A stretch of 64,000 bases of DNA, taken from Lysinibacillus sp. FSL M8-0337. GTDB taxonomy: Bacteria; Bacillota; Bacilli; Bacillales_A; Planococcaceae. Made by a program: the position numbers and the translations under genes. Below, piece by piece: positions 8,692 to 16,579 of the stretch. Every line of letters begins with the position of its first letter. The stretch's first letter is position 1. The stretch is from assembly GCF_038593855.1 (NCBI RefSeq), contig NZ_CP151996.1, forward strand, positions 1,426,001-1,490,000. Reading direction: 5' to 3'. The notes under the pieces were generated by a model. That model was not told where the DNA came from. It made no database searches and saw nothing but the letters and a program-made list of their open reading frames with translations.

Positions 8692-9234
8692 CTAATCAAA
8701 ACAAGAGGACGCTGCACCTGACATTGCTCCGCCTGCTGCACCTATAATAGCTCCTCCAGCAGCACCTACCGCATTTCCGATAACAGGAAGAACGGATCCG
8801 ACACCAGCTCCTACCCCTAAGCCACTTAATGCACCAAGATAATACCCGCCAAGAACACCTAGTGTACATTTCCATTTAGAACGAGCTAATCTAGTTGTAT
8901 GAACCGGTTGTTCATCGTTATGTAATTCTATAATCAGTCCATTAGCAACTGATTTATAAATTAAATGCACCTCATTACCATGACTATCTATCGCTTGAGT
9001 TGGCAGTATTTCTGTATAATCACCTTTTGTAACAATTATATTTCCAACTTCATCATTTTCAATTTTTGCGTCTTCATTTAACAAATCTAAACGCATGGTA
9101 CTTTCATTTAAAATGGTAATGGCAAAATCGCTATTCTGTTCAGCTGCAGAAACAGTGGATGCAGGTAAGCCAATATTTGCCGTGAAAAAGAATAAGAGAA
9201 CCAAACAAGTCAGCATAAAAAATAATTTCCTCAT
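8692..9234 (-). CDS. secreted protein with glycine-rich hydrophobic C-terminus, bacteriocin-like
   Basis: I chose the ATG at 9234 because GGAGGAGG lies about ten bases upstream; the longer frame to 9423 adds an unlikely leader. The 180-aa protein has a signal peptide (residues 1-30, ending in VSAA), a polar middle part, and a last 55 residues made of glycine-zipper-like hydrophobic sequence (GLGVGAGVGSV, GAAGGAIIGAAGGAMSG) ending in ASSCFD. A cysteine lies before the hydrophobic part and another near the end, so a disulfide is possible. This design is seen in pore-forming peptides and some bacteriocins; the family itself is not recognised. Confidence 0.65.
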   Translation of the reverse strand: MRKLFFMLTCLVLLFFFTANIGLPASTVSAAEQNSDFAITILNESTMRLDLLNEDAKIENDEVGNIIVTKGDYTEILPTQAIDSHGNEVHLIYKSVANGLIIELHNDEQPVHTTRLARSKWKCTLGVLGGYYLGALSGLGVGAGVGSVLPVIGNAVGAAGGAIIGAAGGAMSGAASSCFD

Positions 9235-9693
9235 TTGTATAACGCCTCCTCCAATATTCTGATTATTCTTATATTTTAAATAAAAAACATAAAACTGAAA
9301 ATATAATACACAAAATTGTAACAAAAAAATTTGTTTGGATTTCAATGAGAAAACTTTAATCGCGATACATATTTTTAAATAGCATGATACAGATTGTTTA
9401 AATAATAAAAGGGTATTGTTCATTAAATTGTGTAATTAATATAAACACAAAAATATTTGAACTATGCAAAGCGATTAATGAACATGGTGTTGCGTTTCTG
9501 CTCGTCCTTCAAAATCCAAAAAAAATGAGCATAATCGTAGCAATAATAAGCGCTACATATAGTGAAATGGCGATGAACATAAATAAATTATCGCTGCATA
9601 AAATTTTAGTTATACGTAAACAATACGTATAAATTCATTGACTCCTTTCTTTTTAATACGTATAATACACGTATAGCGGAAAGGGGTTAAAAA
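9235..9693. other. intergenic region with the hicAB control region
   Basis: The left part is AT-rich with no visible gene. The right part (9612-9676) holds the hicAB promoter and its repeated palindromes, listed separately. Confidence 0.5.
9612..9676 (+). promoter_or_regulatory. hicAB promoter with repeated TACGTA operator palindromes
   Basis: A near-consensus sigma-A promoter is present: TTGACT at 9638-9643, a 17-base spacer, TATAAT at 9661-9666. Copies of TACGTA lie at 9613-9618, 9624-9629 and 9657-9662, with CACGTA at 9669. The first two precede the -35 box and the others cover the -10 box. HicB-type antitoxins usually bind palindromes in their own promoter, so this is the likely autoregulatory operator. 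Confidence 0.7.
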
Positions 9694-9867
9694 ATGAAAA
9701 AGAGAGAGTTAGAGAAACGCTTCTCGGCTAAAGGGTGGGAATTTTTGACCCATGGTGGTAAACATGATATATGGGTGTCACCAACAGGCAAGAAAGAACA
9801 AATCCCTAGACATAGAGAAGTTGATGAAGGTTTAGCAAAAGGGCTCATTAGAAAGCACAACCTGTAA
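9694..9867 (+). CDS. hicA: HicA-type mRNA interferase toxin
   Basis: This 57-aa protein has the HicA double-stranded-RNA-binding fold signature: a basic N-terminus, GWEFLTHGGKHDIWVSP with the catalytic histidine His24, and a C-terminal helix ending in IRKHNL. The family cleaves mRNA independently of or near ribosomes. The start follows GGGG and lies just after the promoter. HicB begins 50 bases downstream. Small size and position inside the element suggest an addiction module that discourages loss of the element. Confidence 0.9.
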   Translation: MKKRELEKRFSAKGWEFLTHGGKHDIWVSPTGKKEQIPRHREVDEGLAKGLIRKHNL

Positions 9868-9917
9868 AAGGGTTGGCTTTCAAGCCCAATAAAAATAGAA
9901 ACGAAAGAAGGTAGAAA

Positions 9918-10301
9918 ATGAAAAATGTTGTAGTTTATCCTGTGGTTATTTCACCCCTATCAGCAGACGGTTTTCACTTAGTGACAATTCCTGATATTGA
10001 CGGGATTACCCAAGGGGAAACTATTGCTGAAGCTATTGAGTATGCAAGGGATTATATAGGTAATGCTATAGCTTTTGCTGATGAACCAATAAATAAACCG
10101 AATACGGTTTCTTTTACACCAAAAGAAAATGATATTGTAACACTTGTAGATGTTGATATAGAGGCACATAAGAAAGCTTTAGATTTAACGCCAGTTAAAA
10201 AAACGTTAACTATTCCTAGCTATTTAAATGATTTAGGTATGAAACAAGGTATAAACTTTTCCCAAACTTTAACGGATGCTTTAAAAGACAAATTACTATA
10301 A
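9918..10301 (+). CDS. hicB: HicB-type antitoxin
   Basis: The protein has 127 aa. The N-terminal half is the HicB partial RNase-H-like fold (YPVVISPLSADGFHLVTIPDIDG, then a helix EAIEYARDYIG). The C-terminal 40 residues look like a ribbon-helix-helix DNA-binding domain (KKTLTIPSYLNDLGMKQGIN). It neutralises HicA and should repress the promoter at 9638-9666. The ribosome site is AAGAAGG before the ATG at 9918. Confidence 0.9.
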   Translation: MKNVVVYPVVISPLSADGFHLVTIPDIDGITQGETIAEAIEYARDYIGNAIAFADEPINKPNTVSFTPKENDIVTLVDVDIEAHKKALDLTPVKKTLTIPSYLNDLGMKQGINFSQTLTDALKDKLL

Positions 10302-10359
10302 TAAATATATAAATTAGCATAATAAATTTACGAATAATTTAACTCTCTCTTTTTATTTT

Positions 10360-10392
10360 CGGCTTGATCATTTCAAGCCGTTTTTTTATTTT
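10360..10392 (+). terminator. terminator of hicAB
   Basis: CGGCTTGA (10360-10367) pairs with TCAAGCCG (10373-10380), followed by a run of seven T. Confidence 0.85.
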
Positions 10393-10448
10393 TTTCGAAT
10401 TCTTTTCGTTTTGCTTTAAATTGATACCTTGTATTAGAAGTCCCTTTT

Positions 10449-11249
10449 TTATATGTCTTCCATTGGTGACAGTGTACCGCCACCAACCCAAATGCCCGTG
10501 ATTTGTCCGAGTGCGGTTAGGGTTGCTGTACCTCCTCCAATCGCATTGCCGAATAAGCTACCTATTGAACCAGCTAGCGAAATGCCAGAGAATCCAGAGC
10601 CGTCTAAACCTGTAATGGCACCTACGACTGCAAGGGTCACGACCGCAATTTCTTTCGTTAATGGTACAACTGCGGCTAAGCCGACACCAAGATCATTGAC
10701 AATGCCATGAGAAGCGGAAGGGAGGTAGTCACCAATAATTTGGGTAAATCCGGAGTCACCAAGATAGAAGAAAGCTGCAATGGGGATAACGGGTCCAAAT
10801 ACTTTAAATCCAAATTGGAATCCTTGAATTAAATAATTTGTTGATTTCTCAAATCCTTGTTTTTTATGTGCAACAAGACAGAGCACTAACAATATAAAGA
10901 CAGCCGTTCCACCAATTAGAGCAGTAGCGTCACCGCCTTGCAGTTTTAATACTGACATGGCAATAACATCGAGCAAAAAGGTAAATGGAATAAGTATCGC
11001 AAAAAATCGTTTTTGTCCGCGGGTAAGCAAATGTTCATCTTTCAGCTGTTCTATAACATCATTCGATTCAGATGAAGTTGTTAACTGAAGAGTGCCTCGC
11101 TTCATATCACGTTTTAATAAGATAAAAGCAGCTATCGTCGTCACAAGGCCCATCGTCATAACAAGCGGAATACTGGCTGAAACGACATCCCCTACTGGAA
11201 TACCCGCAGCATCTGCAGTCAACTTTGGAGCGCCTTGAATCACAATATC
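10449..11249 (-). pseudogene. interrupted transporter, middle part (second piece)
   Basis: The minus-strand frame reads SDIVIQGAPKLTADAAG onwards through at least six hydrophobic segments to ITGIWVGGGTL, after which the frame leaves the host gene and stops (SPMEDI). The upstream end meets the N-terminal part through TCTAGTGA, shared by both junctions (11248-11255 and 15348-15355), and the downstream end meets the C-terminal part through the 16-bp core. The hydrophobic profile, central hydrophilic loop (around SSESNDVIEQLKDE) and glycine-rich GGGT hairpin suggest a member of the ion-transporter superfamily (organic acid or Na+/H+ type). The substrate cannot be named. As it stands, this piece alone should not be functional. 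Confidence 0.85.
10471..10486. repeat. attachment site (right end) of the 5.8-kb element
   Basis: This 16-bp core is identical to 4689-4704. The crossover dinucleotide is probably GT at 10474-10475, and the inner arm runs leftwards from 10473. Confidence 0.85.
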
Positions 11250-11255
11250 ACTAGA
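11248..11255. repeat. attachment site (left end) of the 4.1-kb element
   Basis: TCACTAGA is repeated at 15348-15355. Beyond it, the inner arms carry TTCTAA (11266-11271) and its inverted copy TTAGAA (15330-15335), equidistant from an AC dinucleotide at 11250-11251 and 15350-15351. Confidence 0.75.
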
Positions 11256-11694
11256 AAACGTTTCTTTCTAAGCTTTATAAGTAAGGGGCTTTGTCACTTA
11301 GAACATTAATACAAACATCTAGTCTACAATCAACGTCAACTATTAATACATATTAAAAAATTTCATATAAAATTATAACTTTTCTGTAATAAAGCGTATG
11401 TGTTCAACTTAGGTTTAAAGAAAGCTATCCTTCTTTAGTAGTAAAAAGATAAGGGGGCACTAAAATACCAAACTTTTATTATATATACAAATTATGTATA
11501 ATTTGGTATTATAATAGTAATTATAAAAGGTATCATGCCAATTTTGGATAAATATAAATTACATATGGTACTAGTATTTCGTGATAACGGAAGGGTAGGT
11601 GATCCAATAATTGTAGGATACTTTTATGAAGTATTATAGCGCATATTTGATTTTGTACTTGGAGTAAAAATTATATCAGAAAGAAGGAATATCA
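11256..11694. other. intergenic region at the left end of the 4.1-kb element
   Basis: It contains a 9-bp inverted repeat, AATACCAAA at 11464-11472 and TTTGGTATT at 11502-11510, upstream of the PPC-protein gene. It may be an operator or a structured leader. No gene is seen. Confidence 0.4.
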
Positions 11695-13305
11695 ATGAAA
11701 ATGAGACGCTCTTTAATCTCTTGCCTAACTGTTACCATGCTGTTTAGCGTTGGTTCAGTATCATATGCTTCAAACGATGCTCTATTATCTAATGCAGAAG
11801 GAAGCGAGCATGCAAGCAAAGAAGTTACTCTTTCGAACGACACTGACCAAACTTTAGAAAATGGGCTAAATGGTATAGATAGTACTGGTATTGATTTAAG
11901 TAATGTTGTTGATAGCACTTTTCAAGAGAAAGATGTAATGGCATTAGACAACGAATTATCAATAGAAGCAACTAATGTTGCTCCTGTTACAAAATCAACA
12001 ATGAGTCGCCATGCAGCTCCAAATGATTATGTTCTGTCAAAGTCTTTTTTAGAAAACATTAACGCTGTTAAGGGTATAACTACTTTCAGTGGTGGAAACG
12101 AGATTAAAAACAACGATACTACAGGCACGAGTCGTGCTGTTGGCAACAATTCTCCTGATAAAGCTATATTCTTAGATGAAACATACTATGACCAACCTTT
12201 GAACGACAACATTATCGGGGACGGAGTACCAAATTGGTATTATGTTTATGCACCAACTACTTCTAAGATTAACTTTTACTTATCACAGGCTACAAACCAA
12301 GATTCTGATGTATATGTTTATAGTCTAAATCAATCTACAGGTGTACTTTCTTTGGTAGATTATTCGATAAATGATGGGCAATTGTCCGAATCAATCGGTT
12401 ATATGGCGGAAGCAGGTTATTATTTCTTCCGTATAGAGCCAAATGGCACAACGAATAGTAATAATTATACTTTTTTAACAAATGTGAATAATACTTATGA
12501 CCAGTATGAGAAAAACGACAGCCCAAATGACAACTTATCACTTTTCACTGGTAAAATGGATGTTAATGCAAATATTGACTTTATGTTTGACTCTGATTGG
12601 TACTTATTTAAGCCATCAAGCGCAGGCAAACATTATGTTAGTTTAAATAATGTACCGTCCGACGCTCAATATGCTTTTTACATTTATAACGAAAATTTGG
12701 GTAGTATGGGTAGTTTTTTAAGTAGCGGTAACGAATCTAGATGGTTAGAATTAGAATCGAATAAGAGTTACTACATAAGAGTAGAATCCTATGATGGTAA
12801 ATATACTCCGCAATCACCATACAATGTTACTGTAGTAAAAGCACCTCCCACACCTCCGTCTATTACAGCAGGCACCTATGATGTTTATGTAAACGGACAA
12901 GCAATCAATCTTAGTTGGGAATATCAATATGCTTCAAAGCCTTATAACGGATATTACTCAAGAAATGAAAGTACTATGTTAAACAGAAACGGTACTTCAA
13001 CAATTGGTAATGTATACAAAGGCACATTTAGAGGTTTCAACAAAACCATTCAAAATGCTCTGTTAATAGAAGCGAATTACGTTGGGTTTTACGATTACAT
13101 GTATAGATTTGGCAATACTACTGCTCCATCAGGCGAGCCTACCAGAAATCAGTGGCATTATTCGGATGGGGTGTATGCCAATATCGGCACTTTTATCTAC
13201 AATATCGATACGGGTAAAATTGAAGATAATCTAGGTAGTTACCCGTATTCATATCGTGGGGAAGATTGGAACTTCAAAGCAACTGAACAAATAAAAAGTC
13301 GTTAA
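11695..13305 (+). CDS. secreted protein with two PPC-like beta-sandwich domains
   Basis: A signal peptide of about 26 residues ends near SYAS. Residues 150-270 and 270-385 are two bacterial pre-peptidase C-terminal (PPC)-like domains: each has a D-x-D-W/N-W-Y strand (VPNWYYVYAP; FDSDWYLFKP), then glycine turns and a YYFFRIEP or YYIRVES strand. A PTPPS linker leads to a C-terminal region of about 150 residues rich in aromatic residues and Asn. No protease or anchoring motif is seen. PPC domains usually sit beside secreted peptidases, so a stand-alone pair suggests binding or adhesion. It is the main cargo of the 4.1-kb element. Confidence 0.75.
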   Translation: MKMRRSLISCLTVTMLFSVGSVSYASNDALLSNAEGSEHASKEVTLSNDTDQTLENGLNGIDSTGIDLSNVVDSTFQEKDVMALDNELSIEATNVAPVTKSTMSRHAAPNDYVLSKSFLENINAVKGITTFSGGNEIKNNDTTGTSRAVGNNSPDKAIFLDETYYDQPLNDNIIGDGVPNWYYVYAPTTSKINFYLSQATNQDSDVYVYSLNQSTGVLSLVDYSINDGQLSESIGYMAEAGYYFFRIEPNGTTNSNNYTFLTNVNNTYDQYEKNDSPNDNLSLFTGKMDVNANIDFMFDSDWYLFKPSSAGKHYVSLNNVPSDAQYAFYIYNENLGSMGSFLSSGNESRWLELESNKSYYIRVESYDGKYTPQSPYNVTVVKAPPTPPSITAGTYDVYVNGQAINLSWEYQYASKPYNGYYSRNESTMLNRNGTSTIGNVYKGTFRGFNKTIQNALLIEANYVGFYDYMYRFGNTTAPSGEPTRNQWHYSDGVYANIGTFIYNIDTGKIEDNLGSYPYSYRGEDWNFKATEQIKSR

Positions 13306-13633
13306 GCTTCTATTTATGACGAATCGTACTTATTAATAGAGGTATGCAACAGCATGTTTTTTTAGTCTTTAGCATTTATTAAAATCCCACATCATTTAAG
13401 AAGCTGTAATCTTAATTGGTTTGGGATTTTTAAATTTATATATAAATTCTAATATTTTGAGGAAGCGAGGTTTGATTTTACATATAATAGTGCGTTTCGA
13501 TTTGTTTTACAAACAGTATCGCCGATTTTGGTAATAGGACAAAGTTTAGATACATAAAATTCATTGTATGAAATTTGATATCTAAAAATTTGGATTTTAT
13601 TTATCTCTTTTGTATTTAAAAGGAGTGATGAAA
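13306..13633. other. intergenic region with a terminator
   Basis: AAAATCCCA (13381-13389) and TGGGATTTT (13422-13430) form a likely terminator for the PPC-protein gene. The rest is AT-rich and holds no convincing gene; the antisense frame at 13449-13655 has no ribosome site. Confidence 0.5.
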
Positions 13634-13744
13634 ATGAAAAACAACAAAGAAACAAGAGTTCCTAAAATAACTATCAATAAATCAAAGAAGCCAAATTATA
13701 AAGCAGTAGCACAAGCATTAATTAAATATGCATCAAAAAAATAA
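13634..13744 (+). CDS. 36-residue basic protein, candidate recombination directionality factor
   Basis: AGGAG at 13621-13625 lies eight bases before the ATG at 13634. The protein is very basic, with KITINKSKKP followed by a helix (YKAVAQALIKYASKK). It converges on the serine recombinase with 11 bases between the stops. Small basic proteins next to large serine recombinases include the SPbeta factor SprB, which turns integration into excision; the assignment here rests on size, charge and position only. Confidence 0.6.
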   Translation: MKNNKETRVPKITINKSKKPNYKAVAQALIKYASKK

Positions 13745-13775
13745 GACACGATCTCTTAAAGGGAGGTGTCTTTTT
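13743..13775 (+). terminator. terminator of the small basic protein gene
   Basis: AAGACAC (13743-13749) pairs with GTGTCTT (13766-13772), followed by T5. It overlaps the 3' end of the convergent recombinase gene. Confidence 0.75.
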
Positions 13776-15276
13776 CTATTATTTCAATTGAAAATTTATC
13801 ATCAGTATTGATTAAAACAACTTTTTCAAAGAGTAGTCTAAATAGTCTGTTTTGTTCTTCCGTTTCAATATTTTCTACTGTTTGTAAAAAATCTAAAGCT
13901 TTTTTCTTTAAATCAACACTACTTTTCTCACTCACTGTTTTTAGTTTTTTATTACTATCTACAAGTAAACTTTTTAATTCCTGCAATTCATTTTCTAATT
14001 GTGGCATTATATTCACATATTTAGTTTCCTTTAGTATACCTTTAATCAAATACATATCAGTATTTTTGATTTCTTCTTCTTTTTCTTTTATCTTCTTATT
14101 AAATAGTTTTATTTCTTGCAAAATAGAAAGCTTTGTATCATTTCTATTATCTATTGAGGTATTTAAAAGTTCTTCTCCAATAATCTCTTTATAATTATTA
14201 ATTGCTTTATAGAAATGGGGTAATAAAAAATTTAAACTCACAGATTTATGAGGACATTTATACTCAAAGTTCTCTCCATATGAATTTTTACAATTACTAA
14301 TTTGATAAGATATGACACCTTCTTTATTTACATATGATTTATGGATTGGTAAACGATGGCCACAAATACCACAATACATTAACCTGTCTAAAGGTGTATT
14401 TATTTTAGTGTAACGTATGCCTTGTGTATTTCTTGAACGAGAAGCTATTTTCTTTTTAATTTTTTGATATTCTTCTATAGTCATCAAAGGTTCGTGTGTA
14501 TCACGTATAATAACGTCTTCACCAAACATTTTACTATTATAATGTGATTCTCCTAAATATACTTTATTATCAAAGAGTCGAGTAATTGTAGTAGCAGCTT
14601 TGAATTTTTTTCCTTGCTTTGTAGTATATCCTCTTAAATTTAATTCGATTATCACTTCTTTAATTGTATAACCCTCAATAATCTTTTCGACAATCAATCT
14701 AAACGCTTTACTTTCAATGGGGTGTGGTATTAAATTATTTCTTTCTTTTATATAACCAAATGGAATCTTATTTACATATGAGCCATTTTTAGCTGTTTGA
14801 AGTTTCGTTTGATTCATACGGTGGGCATAGTTATGTAATTCGTGTTCGTTAACTGCACCACGCACAATATTAGCCAAGAATTGAGTTCTATCATTAGGGT
14901 TTATAATGCCTTCTCTATCAGAAAAAATCACTATGTCAGTGCCTTTTAAGTCCTCATATACATTTGTCTGTTCATATACAGTTCTATATAGTCGAGATTC
15001 TTCTAAAACCACAATCGTATCGTGTACGCCTTGTAAGCAAGCATTTAACATTTTTCTATATTCTATACGGTCTAGTTTAGTCGATTTAGCAACGAAATCA
15101 TTATAAATTACATAATCATCAATTTTGTTATTTTTACAAAATTCTAATAATCGTTGCATATTTGATTCTAAAGTCTCTTCTTCAGTTTTCCCTTTTTTCT
15201 TTTTAGACTTTCTTAAATACAAGGCTTTAGGCTTATTAGATTGAAGTATGTCACATTTTTCAACTGGTCTATACAC
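13756..15276 (-). CDS. large serine recombinase of the 4.1-kb element, 506 aa
   Basis: The resolvase domain carries the catalytic serine in ALYLRKSKKKKGK (Ser24) and the VLEESRLYR active-site arginine region. The recombinase domain starts near PFGYIKERNN, and the zinc ribbon has MYCGICGHRLP with later cysteines (NCKNSYGENFEYKCPH). A long Lys/Glu-rich coiled coil follows (about 390-450). The sequence is only distantly related to the enzyme at 4716-6143. The GTG start follows GGGAGG by eight bases and comes only 19 bases after the stop of the truncated transporter N-terminal frame, so it should be transcribed from the transporter promoter. Confidence 0.93.
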   Translation of the reverse strand: MYRPVEKCDILQSNKPKALYLRKSKKKKGKTEEETLESNMQRLLEFCKNNKIDDYVIYNDFVAKSTKLDRIEYRKMLNACLQGVHDTIVVLEESRLYRTVYEQTNVYEDLKGTDIVIFSDREGIINPNDRTQFLANIVRGAVNEHELHNYAHRMNQTKLQTAKNGSYVNKIPFGYIKERNNLIPHPIESKAFRLIVEKIIEGYTIKEVIIELNLRGYTTKQGKKFKAATTITRLFDNKVYLGESHYNSKMFGEDVIIRDTHEPLMTIEEYQKIKKKIASRSRNTQGIRYTKINTPLDRLMYCGICGHRLPIHKSYVNKEGVISYQISNCKNSYGENFEYKCPHKSVSLNFLLPHFYKAINNYKEIIGEELLNTSIDNRNDTKLSILQEIKLFNKKIKEKEEEIKNTDMYLIKGILKETKYVNIMPQLENELQELKSLLVDSNKKLKTVSEKSSVDLKKKALDFLQTVENIETEEQNRLFRLLFEKVVLINTDDKFSIEIIEKDTSL

Positions 15277-15295
15277 AAATAAACCTCCCGTTATT

Positions 15296-15838
15296 CTATA
15301 ATATGGCGTTATTATTCGAATTTAACCATTTAGAATAATGTGCTTTTTCACTAGATAAAGCAATTCCGTGACCAAATAAGTTCATTGCCATGGCAACGCC
15401 CAACGCTGGTAAACCCGCTCGAATGGCTACAGGTAGTAGCACTGCTCCTAATAATGCTACAGCAGGAGAGGGCCAGAAAAACCAAGAAATAATCATCATT
15501 AATATACCAATCGTCCAATAGGCGAGTGTCGGTGTTTTAATAATTTTTGTAAATGGTGCAACCATGACCTCATTAATACCAGAAGTTATTAACACACGAC
15601 TCATCGCAACAATAATGGAGATAATCAAAATGGTCGATAACAGCTCTGTAATCGCATAAATAAAGCTGTTAAAAACCCCGCTAATAGACGAAGTGAGATC
15701 ACCTGTAGCGACAATCGCAAGTAGGAAAATGCCAAGAATACAAATGAGGGTAGTATCCCGACGTTTCACCATAAAGCCAATAATTAGAACAATAAAAACA
15801 ACATAAATCCAATGGAGAGAAGTAAGTTCAATCCCCAT
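15296..15838 (-). pseudogene. interrupted transporter, N-terminal part (first piece)
   Basis: GAGGGGG precedes the ATG at 15838. The frame encodes four to five hydrophobic segments and ends host-like at GHGIALSS, after which 17 element-encoded residues (EKAHYSKWLN...) lead to TAG. The second piece begins SSDIVIQG at 11255. Joined over both elements the gene is 163 + 260 + 42 codons, about 465 aa, the size of a full ion-transporter-superfamily permease. The family includes organic-anion and Na+/H+ carriers; which substrate is moved cannot be told. Its promoter drives the recombinase gene that follows. Confidence 0.85.
15348..15355. repeat. attachment site (right end) of the 4.1-kb element
   Basis: TCACTAGA matches 11248-11255. 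The inverted TTAGAA arm lies at 15330-15335, inside the element. Confidence 0.75.
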
Positions 15839-16394
15839 ATAGTTTCCCCCTCAAAATAGGTCTAATTATAGAATATGAGAGGAATTTTAGATGGTGATTA
15901 GTTTCGGAAATAAAAGGTGGGAGTCATGTGATAAAAATACACAGTAGGTTCATGTCATGAGAATTATATATAAACTAGAAAATTTAACTAATTATTTCCG
16001 TCAAATTTATAATAATGCCATTAGTCATTGGATTGTAATTGAACGTCTTGCTTTAAAACAAATGTTTTCATTACTCATTGTAATAAACTAAATTAGTTGA
16101 ACTTGAAAATTCTTCATAATATACTGCCGATACATTTCTGACAAATATGTTTCCAATGTCCGGTGGCATTTGGGAAGGGAAATAATACGGTGAACTCATA
16201 AGTAAATGAGGTCCTGGAGAGTAGAAAAGCTTTGGGGGCACTCCTTTTTTTGTAATTCATGAAAGCTGATGTGGGCGTTGTGATATGTGAACACCAATTA
16301 TTCTATAGTACGCATCATCAATATCTTGATAACTTTGCTAATTGTAAATGTTACACCTTTTAGTAAACTTTAGTAGAAATACTAAGCAAAATAA
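15839..16394. other. long region without recognised genes
   Basis: The part next to 15839 must hold the transporter promoter. The rest is AT-rich with short, broken frames. The GC-richer stretch near 16160-16250 could be a gene remnant, but no product is recognised. Confidence 0.35.
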
Positions 16395-16438
16395 AAAAAT
16401 GTACACTATTAAAATTAAATTTAGTCATGTACATTTTT
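16395..16438 (-). terminator. likely terminator of the GH18-SLH gene
   Basis: AAAAATGTACA (16395-16405) and TGTACATTTTT (16428-16438) form an 11-bp stem. On the minus strand it lies downstream of the stop at 16580. Confidence 0.55.
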
Positions 16439-16579
16439 ATTATATGTGTAATATGATAGACAAGCTATGATGTAAGAAACCATAATTACTTGTCTTTCAT
16501 TTTAAAGATTAGTTTAAAGGTTTTGCATTGAATCGTTTTATAACTGCTTGTTTTGTTTATACAACTATTGCGAAAGGAC

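Larger units (their letters stand above)
4692..10475. mobile_element. 5.8-kb serine-recombinase element inserted in the transporter gene
   Basis: The boundaries are the repeated 16-bp core and the inverted inner arms. Content: large serine recombinase (4716-6143), two hypothetical genes, a frameshifted secreted protein, a secreted hydrophobic protein with a small membrane partner, and HicA/HicB. There are no phage structural genes, replication genes or conjugation genes. Removing the element rejoins codons for GGGT of the transporter in frame. The pattern is that of small intervening elements such as skin or reduced prophages, but no homolog could be searched. Confidence 0.85.
11250..15351. 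mobile_element. 4.1-kb serine-recombinase element inserted in the same transporter gene
   Basis: The borders are the shared 8-bp core and the symmetric TTCTAA arms. Content: secreted PPC-domain protein (plus), a 36-aa basic protein (plus) and a large serine recombinase (minus). Nothing else phage- or plasmid-like is present. Deleting the element restores ALSSDIVIQGAPK in frame between the first and second transporter pieces. It differs from the 5.8-kb element in recombinase, core and cargo, so the two were acquired independently. Confidence 0.85.

Noticed and set aside
13766..14194. Plus-strand 142-aa frame rich in Ser/Phe
   Set aside because: It is antisense to the coiled-coil part of the recombinase; the Ser/Phe richness reflects the Lys/Glu codons on the other strand.
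4692..15351. The two elements as one larger prophage with an internal duplication
   Set aside because: The region between them (10476-11249) is host transporter sequence, and the recombinases and cores differ, so there are two insertions.
16140..16260. T-box or other leader RNA in the long gap
   Set aside because: No T-box core, no following aminoacyl-tRNA synthetase or amino acid gene and no clear terminator pairing.
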